Assembly (NCBI RefSeq): GCF_038561965.1
Contig: NZ_CP139348.1
Location: 1,240,001-1,304,000 of the forward strand
Origin: Stutzerimonas stutzeri
GTDB taxonomy: Bacteria > Pseudomonadota > Gammaproteobacteria > Pseudomonadales > Pseudomonadaceae
DNA: 64,000 nucleotides
Direction of reading: 5' to 3'
Part shown: piece by piece, positions 1 through 8,304 of the stretch
Numbering within the stretch: position 1 is the stretch's first letter
How the letters are laid out: each line of letters begins with the position of its first letter
Position numbers and translations under genes: made by a program
Notes under the pieces: model-generated
The model's database searches: none
Told to the model about the DNA's origin: nothing
The model's input: only the letters and a program-made list of their open reading frames with translations

Positions 1-1
1 T

Positions 2-946
2 CGCCCGCCTGTTCAGCTGGAACGTACGCTTATCATCACTGGCGACCAGGTGACCGATGCCCAGGCCAGCTACGACGAGAACGGTCGTCCGCAGGTCAAC
101 ATCCGTCTCGATGGTCATGGCGGTGATCTGATGAATCGCGCCACGCGTAACAATGTCGGTCGCAGCATGGCGGTAATTTTCATCGAGCAGCGTCCGGTTA
201 CCCGCTATGTACGCCAGGCGGTCGATGGCGTCGAGCAGGAGGTGCGGGTCGAAACCTTCCAGGAAGAGAAGAAAATCATCAGCTTGGCGACCATTCAGTC
301 GCCGCTCGGCAGTCAGTTCCGCATCACCGGCCTCGACGGCCAGGGTGAGTCGTCCGAATTGGCATTGCTGCTGCGCGCCGGCGGTCTGGCTGCACCGATG
401 TACTTCGCGGAAGAACGCACCATTGGCCCGAGCCTGGGTGCCGAGAACATCAAGTTGGGTGTTCAGGCGGCGATGTGGGGCTTCCTTTTCGTCGCCATCT
501 TCATGGTGCTGATCTACAAGTTCTTCGGCGTGCTGGCGACCATCGCGTTGCTCTTCAATATGGTGGTTCTGACCGCCATGATGTCCATGCTCAACGCCAC
601 GCTTACCCTGCCGGGTATCGCTGGTATCGTCCTGACCATGGGTATGGCGGTCGATGCCAATGTGCTGATCTTCTCGCGAATTCGAGAGGAAATTGCCAAT
701 GGCATGTCGATTCAACGCGCCATTCATGAGGGCTTCGACCGCGCCTTCTCGGCGATCGTCGATGGCAACCTGACCACCTTGCTGGTCGGCGGCATTCTGT
801 TCGCCATGGGTACCGGCCCGATCAAGGGCTTTGCGGTGACCCTGTCGATCGGCATTCTGACGTCGATGTTCACTGCAATCATCGTGACGCGCGGCATGGT
901 CAACCTGATCTATGGTGGCCGCGATCTCAAGAAGCTGTGGATTTAA
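2..946 (+). CDS. secD: Protein translocase subunit SecD, C-terminal part (5' end outside window)
   Basis: The reading frame is open from base 2, before the first internal ATG at 50, so this is the last 314 residues of a longer gene. SecD works with SecF and YajC at the SecYEG channel and uses the proton motive force to pull secreted proteins into the periplasm. The visible part holds the end of the large periplasmic region, then the RND-type membrane domain with a TM segment after GVQAAMWGF and the conserved GMAVDANVLIFSRIREE stretch (usually FERIREE). It ends in an NLIYGGR tail. secF follows after 12 bases, which is the usual secDF operon order. Only the N-terminal half is missing; nothing looks broken. 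Confidence 0.97.
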   Translation, partial: RPPVQLERTLIITGDQVTDAQASYDENGRPQVNIRLDGHGGDLMNRATRNNVGRSMAVIFIEQRPVTRYVRQAVDGVEQEVRVETFQEEKKIISLATIQSPLGSQFRITGLDGQGESSELALLLRAGGLAAPMYFAEERTIGPSLGAENIKLGVQAAMWGFLFVAIFMVLIYKFFGVLATIALLFNMVVLTAMMSMLNATLTLPGIAGIVLTMGMAVDANVLIFSRIREEIANGMSIQRAIHEGFDRAFSAIVDGNLTTLLVGGILFAMGTGPIKGFAVTLSIGILTSMFTAIIVTRGMVNLIYGGRDLKKLWI

Positions 947-958
947 GGGGCTAGCACG

Positions 959-1870
959 ATGAAACGCGTAATCAATTTCATGGGCGTCCGCCATGTGGCC
1001 TTTGCCCTTACCGTGCTGCTGACGGTTGCTTCGCTGGCCAGTCTGGTGGTCAAGGGGCTCAACTTTGGCCTCGACTTCACTGGCGGCACATTGATCGAGT
1101 TAGGCTACGAGCGTCCGGTCGAGCTCGAGCAGGTTCGTGGGCAGTTGGTGCAGTCCGGCTTTGCCGATGCGGTGGTCCAGAGTTTCGGTGCGACCACCGA
1201 TGTGCTGGTGCGTATGCCTGGTGATGACCCGCAGCTTGGGGAGCGTGTCGCCAGTGCGCTACGCAACGCGGATAGCGCCAATTCGGTGAGCGTAAAGCGT
1301 GTCGAGTTCGTCGGGCCGGCGGTCGGCGAGGAGCTGCGTGATCAGGGTGGTCTGGGCATGCTGCTCGCGCTGGGCGGTATTCTGGTTTACGTGGCATTCC
1401 GCTTCCAATGGAAGTTCGGCCTGGGCGCGGTGCTGTCGCTTTTCCACGACGTGATCCTGGTGCTTGGGGTGTTCTCGTTCTTCCAGATTTCGTTCGATCT
1501 CACGGTGCTGGCGGCCGTGCTGGCGGTGATCGGTTATTCGCTGAACGACACCATTGTGATCTTCGATCGGATTCGCGAGAACTTCCGCATGCTGCGCAAG
1601 GCGGAGCTGTTGGAGAATATAAACATCTCCACCACGCAAACGCTGCTGCGCACCGTGGCGACGTCCGTCTCGACTTTGCTCGCTGTTGGCTCGCTTATGG
1701 TGTTCGGTGGCGAGAACTTGTGGGGCTTTTCGCTGGCGCTGTTGATCGGCGTTGGAGCGGGCACCTACTCGTCGGTCTACGTCGCTGGCATGCTGCTGGT
1801 CTGGCTCAAGCTCACCCGCGATGATCTGATTCCGCCGGTGGTAGAAGAAGAAGTCGACGAGCGCCCCTGA
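959..1870 (+). CDS. secF: Protein translocase subunit SecF
   Basis: This is the 303-residue partner of SecD in the SecDF proton-driven secretion accessory complex of the inner membrane. An N-terminal TM segment is followed by the GLDFTGGT motif near residue 40, a short periplasmic domain, and five TM segments. These include AVIGYSLNDTIVIFDRIREN, the family signature around residues 190-215. Length is normal for SecF. The ATG start is preceded by AAGGGGC and lies 12 bases after the secD stop, so the two are probably co-transcribed and translationally linked. The acidic EEEVDERP tail is typical. Confidence 0.98.
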   Translation: MKRVINFMGVRHVAFALTVLLTVASLASLVVKGLNFGLDFTGGTLIELGYERPVELEQVRGQLVQSGFADAVVQSFGATTDVLVRMPGDDPQLGERVASALRNADSANSVSVKRVEFVGPAVGEELRDQGGLGMLLALGGILVYVAFRFQWKFGLGAVLSLFHDVILVLGVFSFFQISFDLTVLAAVLAVIGYSLNDTIVIFDRIRENFRMLRKAELLENINISTTQTLLRTVATSVSTLLAVGSLMVFGGENLWGFSLALLIGVGAGTYSSVYVAGMLLVWLKLTRDDLIPPVVEEEVDERP

Positions 1871-1947
1871 TTCTTCTTCGAACTTCCGTAGCCTGGCGCG
1901 GTCCAAGGCGGCGGAACGGGCGCAGCCCGAAGGAAGAGGATGTCACT

Positions 1948-2481
1948 GTGAACAAATCCATGTTGGTCGGTACGGCACTCGGTGTAGTGATCGCCACTGC
2001 TGGTGGCGCTTTCGCTACTTATACACTGGTAGATAGAGGCCCGAAATTCGCCGAGGTGCTGGCGGTCGAACCCATCAAGGAGACCATCCGAACGCCTCGT
2101 GAGGTCTGCAAGGATGTCACGGTGACCCGCCAGAAACCCGTGCAGGACGAGCATCGCATTGCGGGTACCGCAGTGGGTGCTGTGGTCGGTGGTCTGCTCG
2201 GTAATCAGGTTGGCGGTGGCAATGGCAAAAAGATCGCTACCGTTGCCGGTGCGGTTGGTGGCGGCTACGCCGGTAATCAAGTGCAGGGGCGGATGCAGGC
2301 CGGTAGCACCTATTCCACCACCGAAACGCGTTGCAGCACCGTTACCGATACGCATGACAAGGTCGTCGGCTACGATGTCAAGTACGACCTTGCCGGGAAG
2401 GTTGGTCGCGTACGTATGGATCGTGATCCGGGAAGCCAGATTCCGGTGCAAGACGGTCAGCTGGTGCTGTCGCAACAGTGA
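1948..2481 (+). CDS. Glycine-zipper 2TM domain envelope protein
   Basis: A 177-residue protein starting at GTG 1948, behind a strong AGGAAGAGGA ribosome site. It has one N-terminal hydrophobic segment (about residues 5-25) that could be a signal anchor, with no lipobox cysteine. In the middle (about residues 70-105) are two glycine-rich stretches with G-x3-G spacing, GTAVGAVVGGLLGNQVGGG and AGAVGGGYAGNQVQG. This is the glycine-zipper 2TM pattern of the Rickettsia 17-kDa antigen family. The C-terminal third, with KVVGYDVKYDL, is the part usually seen in proteobacterial members. A cell-envelope location is likely; the molecular role is not known. It sits alone between secF and a bidirectional terminator. 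Confidence 0.85.
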   Translation: MNKSMLVGTALGVVIATAGGAFATYTLVDRGPKFAEVLAVEPIKETIRTPREVCKDVTVTRQKPVQDEHRIAGTAVGAVVGGLLGNQVGGGNGKKIATVAGAVGGGYAGNQVQGRMQAGSTYSTTETRCSTVTDTHDKVVGYDVKYDLAGKVGRVRMDRDPGSQIPVQDGQLVLSQQ

Positions 2482-2501
2482 TCTGAGCGATATTGCAGAC
2501 G

Positions 2502-2531
2502 AAAAAAACGCCCCGATGGGGCGTTTTTTTT
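2502..2531. terminator. Bidirectional rho-independent terminator
   Basis: A CGCCCC/GGGGCG stem with a short AT loop is flanked by an A-run on the left and eight T on the right. Because the arms are symmetric it can stop transcription from both convergent neighbours, the glycine-zipper gene and suhB. Confidence 0.9.
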
Positions 2532-2540
2532 GCGTCGTAC

Positions 2541-3356
2541 TCAGCGCTTGAGTGACGGCGTGAGGTGGGGCTGGATAGCGGTCAGTACGGCCTTGAAGCA
2601 TTTGGTATTGCCTGCAACGATCTGCCCTTTTTCCAGGAAATCGTGGCCGCCGCTGAAATCGCTGACCAGGCCGCCCGCTTCCTGAATCAGCAGGGCGCCG
2701 GCTGCCATGTCCCATTCGGAAAGTCCAAACTCCCAGAACGCATCGAAGCGGCCTGCCGCGACATAAGCGAGGTCCAGGCTGGCTGCTCCCGCCCGACGCA
2801 GGCCTGCGGTCTGGCCGACCAGGCTGCGGAACATGTTCAGGTAGGCGTCCAGGTTGTCCATCTGGCCGTCCTTGAATGGAAAGCCGGTACCGAGCAGTGC
2901 GCCATCCAGGCTCTTGCGTGCGCTGACTCGCAGGCGACGACCGTTCACTGCTGCACCGCGGCCGCGGCTCGCGGTGAACTCCTCCTGGCGCACAGGGTCC
3001 AGAACGACCGCGTGTTCCAGGCGGCCGCGGTATTTGCACGCAATGCTGACGGCGTAGTGCGGTATGCCGCGAATGAAGTTGGTGGTGCCGTCCAGCGGGT
3101 CAATGATCCACAGGTAGTCCGCGCCGTCACCGGATCCTTCGAGCAGCCCGCCTTCTTCGCCGAGGATGCCATGATTTGGATAGGCCTTCCGCAGCGCGGT
3201 GATGATGCTCTGTTCGGCGGCCCTGTCGATTTCGGTGACGTAGTCCTTTGCTTCTTTCTCGTTGACCGAGATTGCATCCAGGCGATCGGTGGAGCGGACA
3301 ATCAGTTCACCGGCGCTGCGGGCGGCGCGCAGCGCGATATTCAGCATGGGCTGCAT
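2541..3356 (-). CDS. suhB: Inositol-1-monophosphatase / SuhB
   Basis: A 271-residue member of the Mg2+-dependent, Li+-sensitive inositol monophosphatase superfamily. The metal-site motifs are present: GEEGG around residue 66, WIIDPLDGTTNF around residue 84, and WDMAAGALLIQEAGG around residue 215. In enterobacteria SuhB also associates with the transcription antitermination complex on rRNA operons. In Pseudomonas it affects virulence regulation. Both are family knowledge that cannot be read from this sequence. The ATG at 3356 has AGGTAA upstream on the minus strand. It is divergent from trmJ, as is common in Pseudomonas. Confidence 0.95.
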   Translation of the reverse strand: MQPMLNIALRAARSAGELIVRSTDRLDAISVNEKEAKDYVTEIDRAAEQSIITALRKAYPNHGILGEEGGLLEGSGDGADYLWIIDPLDGTTNFIRGIPHYAVSIACKYRGRLEHAVVLDPVRQEEFTASRGRGAAVNGRRLRVSARKSLDGALLGTGFPFKDGQMDNLDAYLNMFRSLVGQTAGLRRAGAASLDLAYVAAGRFDAFWEFGLSEWDMAAGALLIQEAGGLVSDFSGGHDFLEKGQIVAGNTKCFKAVLTAIQPHLTPSLKR

Positions 3357-3510
3357 GGATCAATTACCTGGTCGTTAAAGAAAGCGCGAAATTCTATCAG
3401 GAAAGCGTCGGCGCATGTAGCGTCACTGGTGCTGTGGCAGGGGGGCGCAGATGGCGGATCAAGAGGTGCTTCCTGTAAGCTTTCCCCTCGCTTTCAAGCA
3501 GAGAATCATT

Positions 3511-4287
3511 GTGTCGCTGCAGAACATTCGTGTGGTGCTGGTCAATACCAGTCACGCTGGCAACATCGGTGGCGCCGCCCGCGCTATGAAGAACATGGGG
3601 CTGTCGCGTCTGGTGTTGGTCGATCCGGAAGATTTCCCAAGCCCCAATGCCATAGCCAGGGCGTCCGGCGCGACCGATATCCTCGATGCTGCGCAGGTGG
3701 TCGGTACGCTGGAAGAGGCTTTGGTCGGTTGTAGTCTGGTGCTTGGAACGAGCGCGCGTGACCGTCGCATTCCATGGCCGTTGCTTGATCCGCGAGAATG
3801 CGCGTCGGTTTCCGTGGAGCAGGCGGCAAGTGGAAATGATGTGGCGTTGGTTTTTGGTCGTGAGTATGCCGGGCTGACCAACGAGGAGCTGCAGCGTTGC
3901 CAATATCACGTTCACATTCCGTCTGATCCTCAGTTCAGTTCGTTGAATCTGGCCGCCGCGGTGCAGGTGCTCACCTATGAAGTGCGCATGGCCTGGCTCG
4001 CAGCCGAAGGGCGGCCAACGAAGGTCGAGAAGCTCGAAACCACGGCGATGCTCGATGCCCAGCCGGTGACGGTTGACGAGCTGGAGAATTACTTCGGTCA
4101 TCTTGAGCAGACGCTGGTGGATATTGGTTTCCTCGACCCGACCAAGCCTAGGCATCTGATGCCCCGGCTGCGGCGTCTTTATGGGCGCAGCGGTATCAGC
4201 AAGCTAGAGATGAATATCCTGCGCGGTATCCTCACCGAGACGCAGAAGGCCACCCGAGGCGAGCCTCACAAACGGAGAAGTGATTGA
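3511..4287 (+). CDS. trmJ: tRNA (cytidine/uridine-2'-O-)-methyltransferase TrmJ
   Basis: A SPOUT-superfamily enzyme that 2'-O-methylates position 32 of several tRNAs using S-adenosylmethionine. The protein begins with LQNIRVVLVNTSHAGNIGG, the standard TrmJ N-terminus. Downstream are LVFGREYAGLTNEEL and IPSDPQFSSLNLAAAVQV, the knotted SAM-binding signatures. I start at GTG 3511 because family members begin immediately before LQNIRVVL. An in-frame ATG at 3451 would add 20 unconserved residues. The stop overlaps the cysE start (TGATG), so the two are translationally coupled. In many Pseudomonas the order trmJ-cysE-iscR is the same. Confidence 0.94.
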   Translation: MSLQNIRVVLVNTSHAGNIGGAARAMKNMGLSRLVLVDPEDFPSPNAIARASGATDILDAAQVVGTLEEALVGCSLVLGTSARDRRIPWPLLDPRECASVSVEQAASGNDVALVFGREYAGLTNEELQRCQYHVHIPSDPQFSSLNLAAAVQVLTYEVRMAWLAAEGRPTKVEKLETTAMLDAQPVTVDELENYFGHLEQTLVDIGFLDPTKPRHLMPRLRRLYGRSGISKLEMNILRGILTETQKATRGEPHKRRSD

Positions 4288-5063
4288 TGTTCGAGCGCAT
4301 GCGCGAAGATATTCGAAGCGTGTTTCATCGCGATCCGGCAGCTCGCAATGCGTTCGAAGTTCTGACCTGCTACCCGGGCCTGCACGCCATTTGGATCCAT
4401 CGGCTTTCCCACTGGCTATGGGTGCATGAATGGAAATGGCTTGCGCGTATGTCATCGAACCTGGGTCGTTGGCTTACCGGTGTCGAGATTCACCCAGGTG
4501 CCAGGATTGGACGGCGTTTCTTCATTGATCACGGCATGGGTATCGTGATTGGTGAAACCGCGGAAATCGGTGATGACGTGACCCTCTATCACGGTGTCAC
4601 GCTGGGCGGTACCAGCTGGAATAAGGGTAAGCGTCATCCGACTCTCGAAGATGGCGTTATCGTCGGGGCCGGCGCGAAGATTCTCGGGCCGTTCACTGTC
4701 GGTGCGGGAGCGAAGATCGGCTCCAACGCAGTGGTCACGCGGGAGGTGCCGCCGGGAGCTACGGCAGTAGGGATCCCCGGACGTGTCATTATCAAGTCTA
4801 GTGACGAGCAGGAGGCCAAGCGCAAGGCTATCGCCGAAAAGATTGGTTTTGACGCCTACGGAGTCAGTGAGGACATGCCGGATCCGGTAGCCCGAGCTAT
4901 CGGCCAGTTACTCGACCACGTTCAGGCTGTCGAAGAGCGCCTGGAAGGAATGTGCGGTGCGCTGAAAGCCTTGGGTAGTGATTATTGCGCTAAGGATCTG
5001 CCGGAACTGCGAGAAGAAGATTTCGTCGAGGTTAAGCCTGAGGCGGGTGATGGGCGCGGTTGA
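4287..5063 (+). CDS. cysE: Serine O-acetyltransferase (isc-linked copy)
   Basis: A 258-residue enzyme that transfers acetyl from acetyl-CoA to L-serine, giving the O-acetylserine used for cysteine synthesis. It starts FERMREDIRSVFHRDPAA and has the short N-terminal region of the EpsC-like branch. The left-handed beta-helix hexapeptide repeats follow, with DHGMGIVIGETAEIGDDV and YHGVTLGGT carrying catalytic Asp and His. The C-terminal extension, about 70 residues after VGIPGRVI, contains a charged helix. The start codon overlaps the trmJ stop and has GGAG nine bases upstream. Lying directly before iscR, it can feed the cysteine that IscS consumes. A second, different serine acetyltransferase lies at 20116-20910. 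Confidence 0.96.
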   Translation: MFERMREDIRSVFHRDPAARNAFEVLTCYPGLHAIWIHRLSHWLWVHEWKWLARMSSNLGRWLTGVEIHPGARIGRRFFIDHGMGIVIGETAEIGDDVTLYHGVTLGGTSWNKGKRHPTLEDGVIVGAGAKILGPFTVGAGAKIGSNAVVTREVPPGATAVGIPGRVIIKSSDEQEAKRKAIAEKIGFDAYGVSEDMPDPVARAIGQLLDHVQAVEERLEGMCGALKALGSDYCAKDLPELREEDFVEVKPEAGDGRG

Positions 5064-5142
5064 GTGCGGGGCCTGCCTGCAGCTGGTATCATGCGAGCCC
5101 GCTGAGCGGCGGGCCAGGGATTACGCTGCGCCATCTCGCTAA

Positions 5143-5165
5143 AGACCTACTAAATCAATAGGTCT
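5143..5165. promoter_or_regulatory. 7-bp perfect inverted repeat upstream of the isc promoter
   Basis: AGACCTA and TAGGTCT are separated by nine bases and end two bases before the IscR box. There is no T-run, so it is not a convincing terminator for cysE. It may be a second regulator site or an RNA stem. A separate GC-rich hairpin (GCCCGC/GCGGGC, 5097-5114) lies between it and the cysE stop. Confidence 0.4.
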
Positions 5166-5166
5166 T

Positions 5167-5199
5167 ATAGTTGACTCAAATACTCGGGAATTGCATAAT
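5167..5199 (+). promoter_or_regulatory. isc promoter overlapped by a type-1 IscR binding site
   Basis: TTGACT (5171-5176) and CATAAT (5194-5199) are 17 bases apart, a near-ideal sigma-70 promoter. Over the -35 region, 5167-5191 matches the E. coli type-1 IscR consensus (ATASYYGACTRWWWYAGTCRRSTAT) at 22 of 25 positions by my alignment. This layout predicts that [2Fe-2S]-IscR represses its own operon by blocking RNA polymerase, as known in E. coli. Confidence 0.8.
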
Positions 5200-5230
5200 T
5201 GCGCCAAACCGTAATGCTTGGTGCAGACCG

Positions 5231-5722
5231 ATGCGATTAACCACCAAAGGCCGTTATGCCGTTACCGCCATGCTTGATCTCGCGTTGCACGCGCAGCATG
5301 GTCCGGTTTCTCTGGCCGATATTTCCGAGCGCCAGGGGATTTCGCTTTCCTATCTCGAGCAGCTTTTTGCCAAGCTGCGCCGTGGCAGTCTGGTGACCAG
5401 TGTGCGCGGCCCTGGCGGTGGCTATCAGCTGTCCCGTGACATGGCCGGCATCCAGGTTGCTCAGGTTATCGATGCCGTCAATGAGTCGGTCGATGCTACG
5501 CGCTGCCAGGGACTGGGTGGCTGTCACTCCGGCGATACCTGCCTGACCCACCATCTATGGTGCGACTTGAGTCAGCAAATCCATGAATTCCTCAGCGGCA
5601 TCAGTTTGGCTGATCTGGTTATGCGCCAGGACGTGCAGCAGGTCGCGCTGCGCCAGGACATGCGTAAGGCTGGCGGCACTTCGCCGCAGATGGACAAGAT
5701 AGAAACGTCCGCCATCGAATGA
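5231..5722 (+). CDS. iscR: Fe-S cluster assembly transcription factor IscR
   Basis: A 163-residue Rrf2-family regulator that binds a [2Fe-2S] cluster and senses cellular Fe-S demand. The N-terminal winged helix begins MRLTTKGRYAVTAMLDLA, and the DNA-recognition part includes SLSYLEQLFAKLRRG. Cluster ligands Cys92, Cys98, Cys104 and His107 are all present at the E. coli positions. I use ATG 5231; an upstream TTG at 5171 would place the start inside the -35 box. First gene of the isc operon, 32 bases before iscS, and the probable repressor acting at 5167-5191. Confidence 0.97.
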   Translation: MRLTTKGRYAVTAMLDLALHAQHGPVSLADISERQGISLSYLEQLFAKLRRGSLVTSVRGPGGGYQLSRDMAGIQVAQVIDAVNESVDATRCQGLGGCHSGDTCLTHHLWCDLSQQIHEFLSGISLADLVMRQDVQQVALRQDMRKAGGTSPQMDKIETSAIE

Positions 5723-5754
5723 GCAGGGCGACTGCCTGATAGGAGAAGATCTGA

Positions 5755-6969
5755 ATGAAATTGCCGATTTACCTGGACTACTCTGCGACCACTCCTGTGG
5801 ATCCGCGTGTTGCCGCCAAGATGATCGAGTGCCTCACGAACGAAGGCAACTTCGGCAATCCGGCGTCGCGCTCTCACGCCTTTGGCTGGAAGGCCGAGGA
5901 GGCCGTGGAAAATGCGCGCCGCCAGGTTGCCGAGCTGGTCAATGCTGACCCCCGTGAGATCGTCTGGACGTCCGGTGCGACCGAGTCGGACAACCTTGCG
6001 ATCAAAGGCGTTGCACATTTCTATGCCTCCAAGGGTAAGCACATCGTTACCACCAAGGTCGAGCACAAGGCTGTTCTGGATACCACTCGGCAGCTCGAGC
6101 GCGAAGGCTTCGAGGTTACCTATATCGAGCCGGGTGAGGATGGCATCGTAACCCCCGCCATGGTTGAGGCTGCACTGCGCGACGACACGATCCTGGTGTC
6201 TGTGATGCACGTGAACAACGAAATCGGAACCATCAATGACATTACCGCGATCGGTGAGTTGACCCGCTCTCGCGGCATTCTGCTCCATGTCGATGCAGCG
6301 CAATCGACCGGCAAGGTCGAGATTGATCTCGAGCAGATGAAGGTCGATCTGATGTCTTTCTCGGCGCACAAGACCTATGGGCCGAAGGGAGTTGGTGCGC
6401 TTTACGTACGCCGCAAGCCCCGTGTTCGTCTCGAGGCGCAAATGCATGGTGGCGGGCATGAGCGCGGCATGCGCTCCGGCACCCTTGCAACCCACCAGTT
6501 GGTCGGTATGGGTGAAGCCTTCCGTATCGCGAAGGAAGAGATGGCCCAGGAAAACGAGCGTGTCCGCGTGCTGCGTGATCGCTTCTACAAGCAAGTCGAA
6601 TATCTCGAAGAGCTGTATGTGAACGGCAGCATGACCGCTCGCGTGCCGCACAATCTCAATCTCAGCTTCAATTACGTTGAGGGTGAGTCGCTGATCATGG
6701 CTCTCAAGGACCTGGCCGTATCGTCCGGCTCCGCCTGCACATCCGCTTCGCTCGAGCCGTCGTACGTGCTGCGCGCGTTGGGGCGCAATGATGAGCTGGC
6801 GCACAGCTCCATTCGTTTCACCTTTGGCCGGTTCACGACCGAGGAGGAAATCGACTATGCAGCACAGAAAGTGTGCGAGGCGGTAACCAAGCTACGTGAG
6901 CTCTCGCCCCTGTGGGACATGTTCAAAGACGGCGTCGACATCTCCAAGGTCGAGTGGCAAGCCCACTGA
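5755..6969 (+). CDS. iscS: Cysteine desulfurase IscS
   Basis: A PLP-dependent enzyme of 404 residues that takes sulfur from L-cysteine as a persulfide and passes it to IscU, and to tRNA thiolation enzymes. The PLP lysine Lys206 lies in SAHKTYGPKG, and the persulfide cysteine Cys328 in SSGSACTSASLEPSYVLRAL; both are at exactly the E. coli positions. The C-terminal SPLWDMFKDGVD...WQAH tail that docks IscU is intact. The start has AGGAG nine bases upstream. It lies between iscR and iscU in one operon. Confidence 0.98.
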   Translation: MKLPIYLDYSATTPVDPRVAAKMIECLTNEGNFGNPASRSHAFGWKAEEAVENARRQVAELVNADPREIVWTSGATESDNLAIKGVAHFYASKGKHIVTTKVEHKAVLDTTRQLEREGFEVTYIEPGEDGIVTPAMVEAALRDDTILVSVMHVNNEIGTINDITAIGELTRSRGILLHVDAAQSTGKVEIDLEQMKVDLMSFSAHKTYGPKGVGALYVRRKPRVRLEAQMHGGGHERGMRSGTLATHQLVGMGEAFRIAKEEMAQENERVRVLRDRFYKQVEYLEELYVNGSMTARVPHNLNLSFNYVEGESLIMALKDLAVSSGSACTSASLEPSYVLRALGRNDELAHSSIRFTFGRFTTEEEIDYAAQKVCEAVTKLRELSPLWDMFKDGVDISKVEWQAH

Positions 6970-7012
6970 CCGACGGCAAACGCCGCATAGCCTGATCTAA
7001 GAGGATTGCACC

Positions 7013-7399
7013 ATGGCATACAGCGATAAGGTCATCGACCACTACGAAAATCCGCGCAACGTCGGCAAGTTCGACGATGAAGATCCGAGCATTGGTACCG
7101 GTATGGTCGGCGCGCCGGCCTGCGGCGACGTAATGCGGCTGCAGATCAAGGTCAATGAGCAAGGTGTCATCGAAGATGCCAAGTTCAAGACCTACGGTTG
7201 CGGTTCGGCGATTGCCTCTAGCTCCCTCGCTACCGAGTGGATGAAGGGCAAGACGCTGGAAGAGGCGGAAACCATCAAGAATACGCAGCTTGCCGAAGAA
7301 CTGGCGCTGCCGCCGGTGAAAATTCACTGCTCCGTGCTCGCCGAAGATGCGATCAAGGCTGCGGTGCGTGATTACCGCGAGAAGAAAGGTCTGCTCTAA
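7013..7399 (+). CDS. iscU: Fe-S cluster scaffold protein IscU
   Basis: A 128-residue scaffold on which [2Fe-2S] and [4Fe-4S] clusters are built before transfer to apoproteins. Ligands Cys37, Asp39, Cys63, His105 and Cys106 are all present, in GAPACGDVM, YGCGSAIASSS and KIHCSVLAEDA. The LPPVK loop that is recognised by the HscA chaperone is at about residues 99-103. Start ATG 7013 has AGAGGA upstream. It sits 43 bases after iscS and 11 bases before iscA. Confidence 0.98.
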   Translation: MAYSDKVIDHYENPRNVGKFDDEDPSIGTGMVGAPACGDVMRLQIKVNEQGVIEDAKFKTYGCGSAIASSSLATEWMKGKTLEEAETIKNTQLAEELALPPVKIHCSVLAEDAIKAAVRDYREKKGLL

Positions 7400-7410
7400 G
7401 GGAGGTTGCA

Positions 7411-7734
7411 ATGGCTATCACCATGACGCCCGCGGCAGCCCAGCATGTCCGCCGTTCGCTGGACGGGCGTGGCAAGGGTGTAGGCGTGAGGCTTGGGGTC
7501 CGTACGACCGGTTGCTCCGGGTTGGCGTATGTTCTCGAGTTCGTTGACGAGACGGCAGCCGAGGATTCGGTGTTCGAGAGTCATGGCGTTAATGTGATCA
7601 TTGACCCCAAGAGCCTTGTATACCTCGACGGCACCGAACTCGACTTCGTTCGCGAAGGCCTCAATGAGGGCTTCAAGTTTAATAACCCGAACGTTCGTGG
7701 CGAATGCGGCTGCGGCGAAAGCTTCAATATCTGA
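7411..7734 (+). CDS. iscA: Iron-sulfur cluster assembly protein IscA
   Basis: A 107-residue A-type Fe-S carrier that receives clusters from IscU and delivers them, especially [4Fe-4S], to targets. Conserved Cys35 (in TTGCSGLAY) and Cys99 and Cys101 (in ECGCGESF) are all present. Start ATG 7411 follows the strong site GGGAGG, 11 bases after the iscU stop. The stop lies seven bases before the GTG start of hscB. Confidence 0.98.
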   Translation: MAITMTPAAAQHVRRSLDGRGKGVGVRLGVRTTGCSGLAYVLEFVDETAAEDSVFESHGVNVIIDPKSLVYLDGTELDFVREGLNEGFKFNNPNVRGECGCGESFNI

Positions 7735-7741
7735 GGACGCC

Positions 7742-8263
7742 GTGGGTACTCCTTGTCACTTTGCACTGTTCGAGTTGAAGCCGGAGTTCGAGTTGGACTT
7801 GGGGCGGCTTGCTGATCGTTATCGAGAGCTGGCTCGTCAGGTTCATCCGGATCGCTTTGCAGATGCTGGCGAAAGCGATCAGCGTCAGGCGCTGGAGCGC
7901 TCGGCCAACCTGAACGAGGCCTACCAGACACTCAAGAGCCCTAGTCGGCGAGCGCGGTATCTGCTGGCGATCGAAGGGCATGAAGTGCCGCTGGAAGCGA
8001 CTGTTCAGGATCCTGCCTTCCTCATGCAGCAGATGCACTGGCGCGAGGAGCTCGAGGAGCTTCACGAAAAAGCCGATCTGGATGGCGTGGCGCCGTTCAA
8101 GTTGCGCTTGAAGCAGGCGCAGCAAGGGTTGAACGATGATTTTGCCCAGATCTGGCAGCGTCCTGAGCGGCGCGCCGATGCTGAGCGCTTGGTTCGACGC
8201 ATGCAGTTCCTCGACAAGCTGACTCAGGAAGTGCGCCAACTCGAAGAGCGCCTCGACGATTAA
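7742..8263 (+). CDS. hscB: Fe-S assembly co-chaperone HscB
   Basis: A 173-residue J-domain protein that brings IscU to HscA and stimulates HscA ATPase activity. It has an N-terminal J domain with the essential HPD at residues 35-37 (ARQVHPDRF) and a C-terminal three-helix IscU-binding domain rich in Glu and Leu. I start at GTG 7742, which gives the family N-terminus GTPCHFALFEL and has GAGGA upstream. A longer frame back to 7601 would overlap iscA almost entirely and is not supported. Confidence 0.95.
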   Translation: MGTPCHFALFELKPEFELDLGRLADRYRELARQVHPDRFADAGESDQRQALERSANLNEAYQTLKSPSRRARYLLAIEGHEVPLEATVQDPAFLMQQMHWREELEELHEKADLDGVAPFKLRLKQAQQGLNDDFAQIWQRPERRADAERLVRRMQFLDKLTQEVRQLEERLDD

Positions 8264-8304
8264 CCCCGCGCAGCGCCTAGCGCTGCGCCCGATATCAGAA
8301 AGAC

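Noticed and set aside
3451..3510. Longer N-terminus for TrmJ from ATG 3451
   Set aside because: The extra 20 residues are not part of the family pattern, which begins just before LQNIRVVL.
5097..5114. GC-rich hairpin after cysE as a terminator
   Set aside because: There is no T-run, and the stem is only six base pairs; too weak to list as a terminator.
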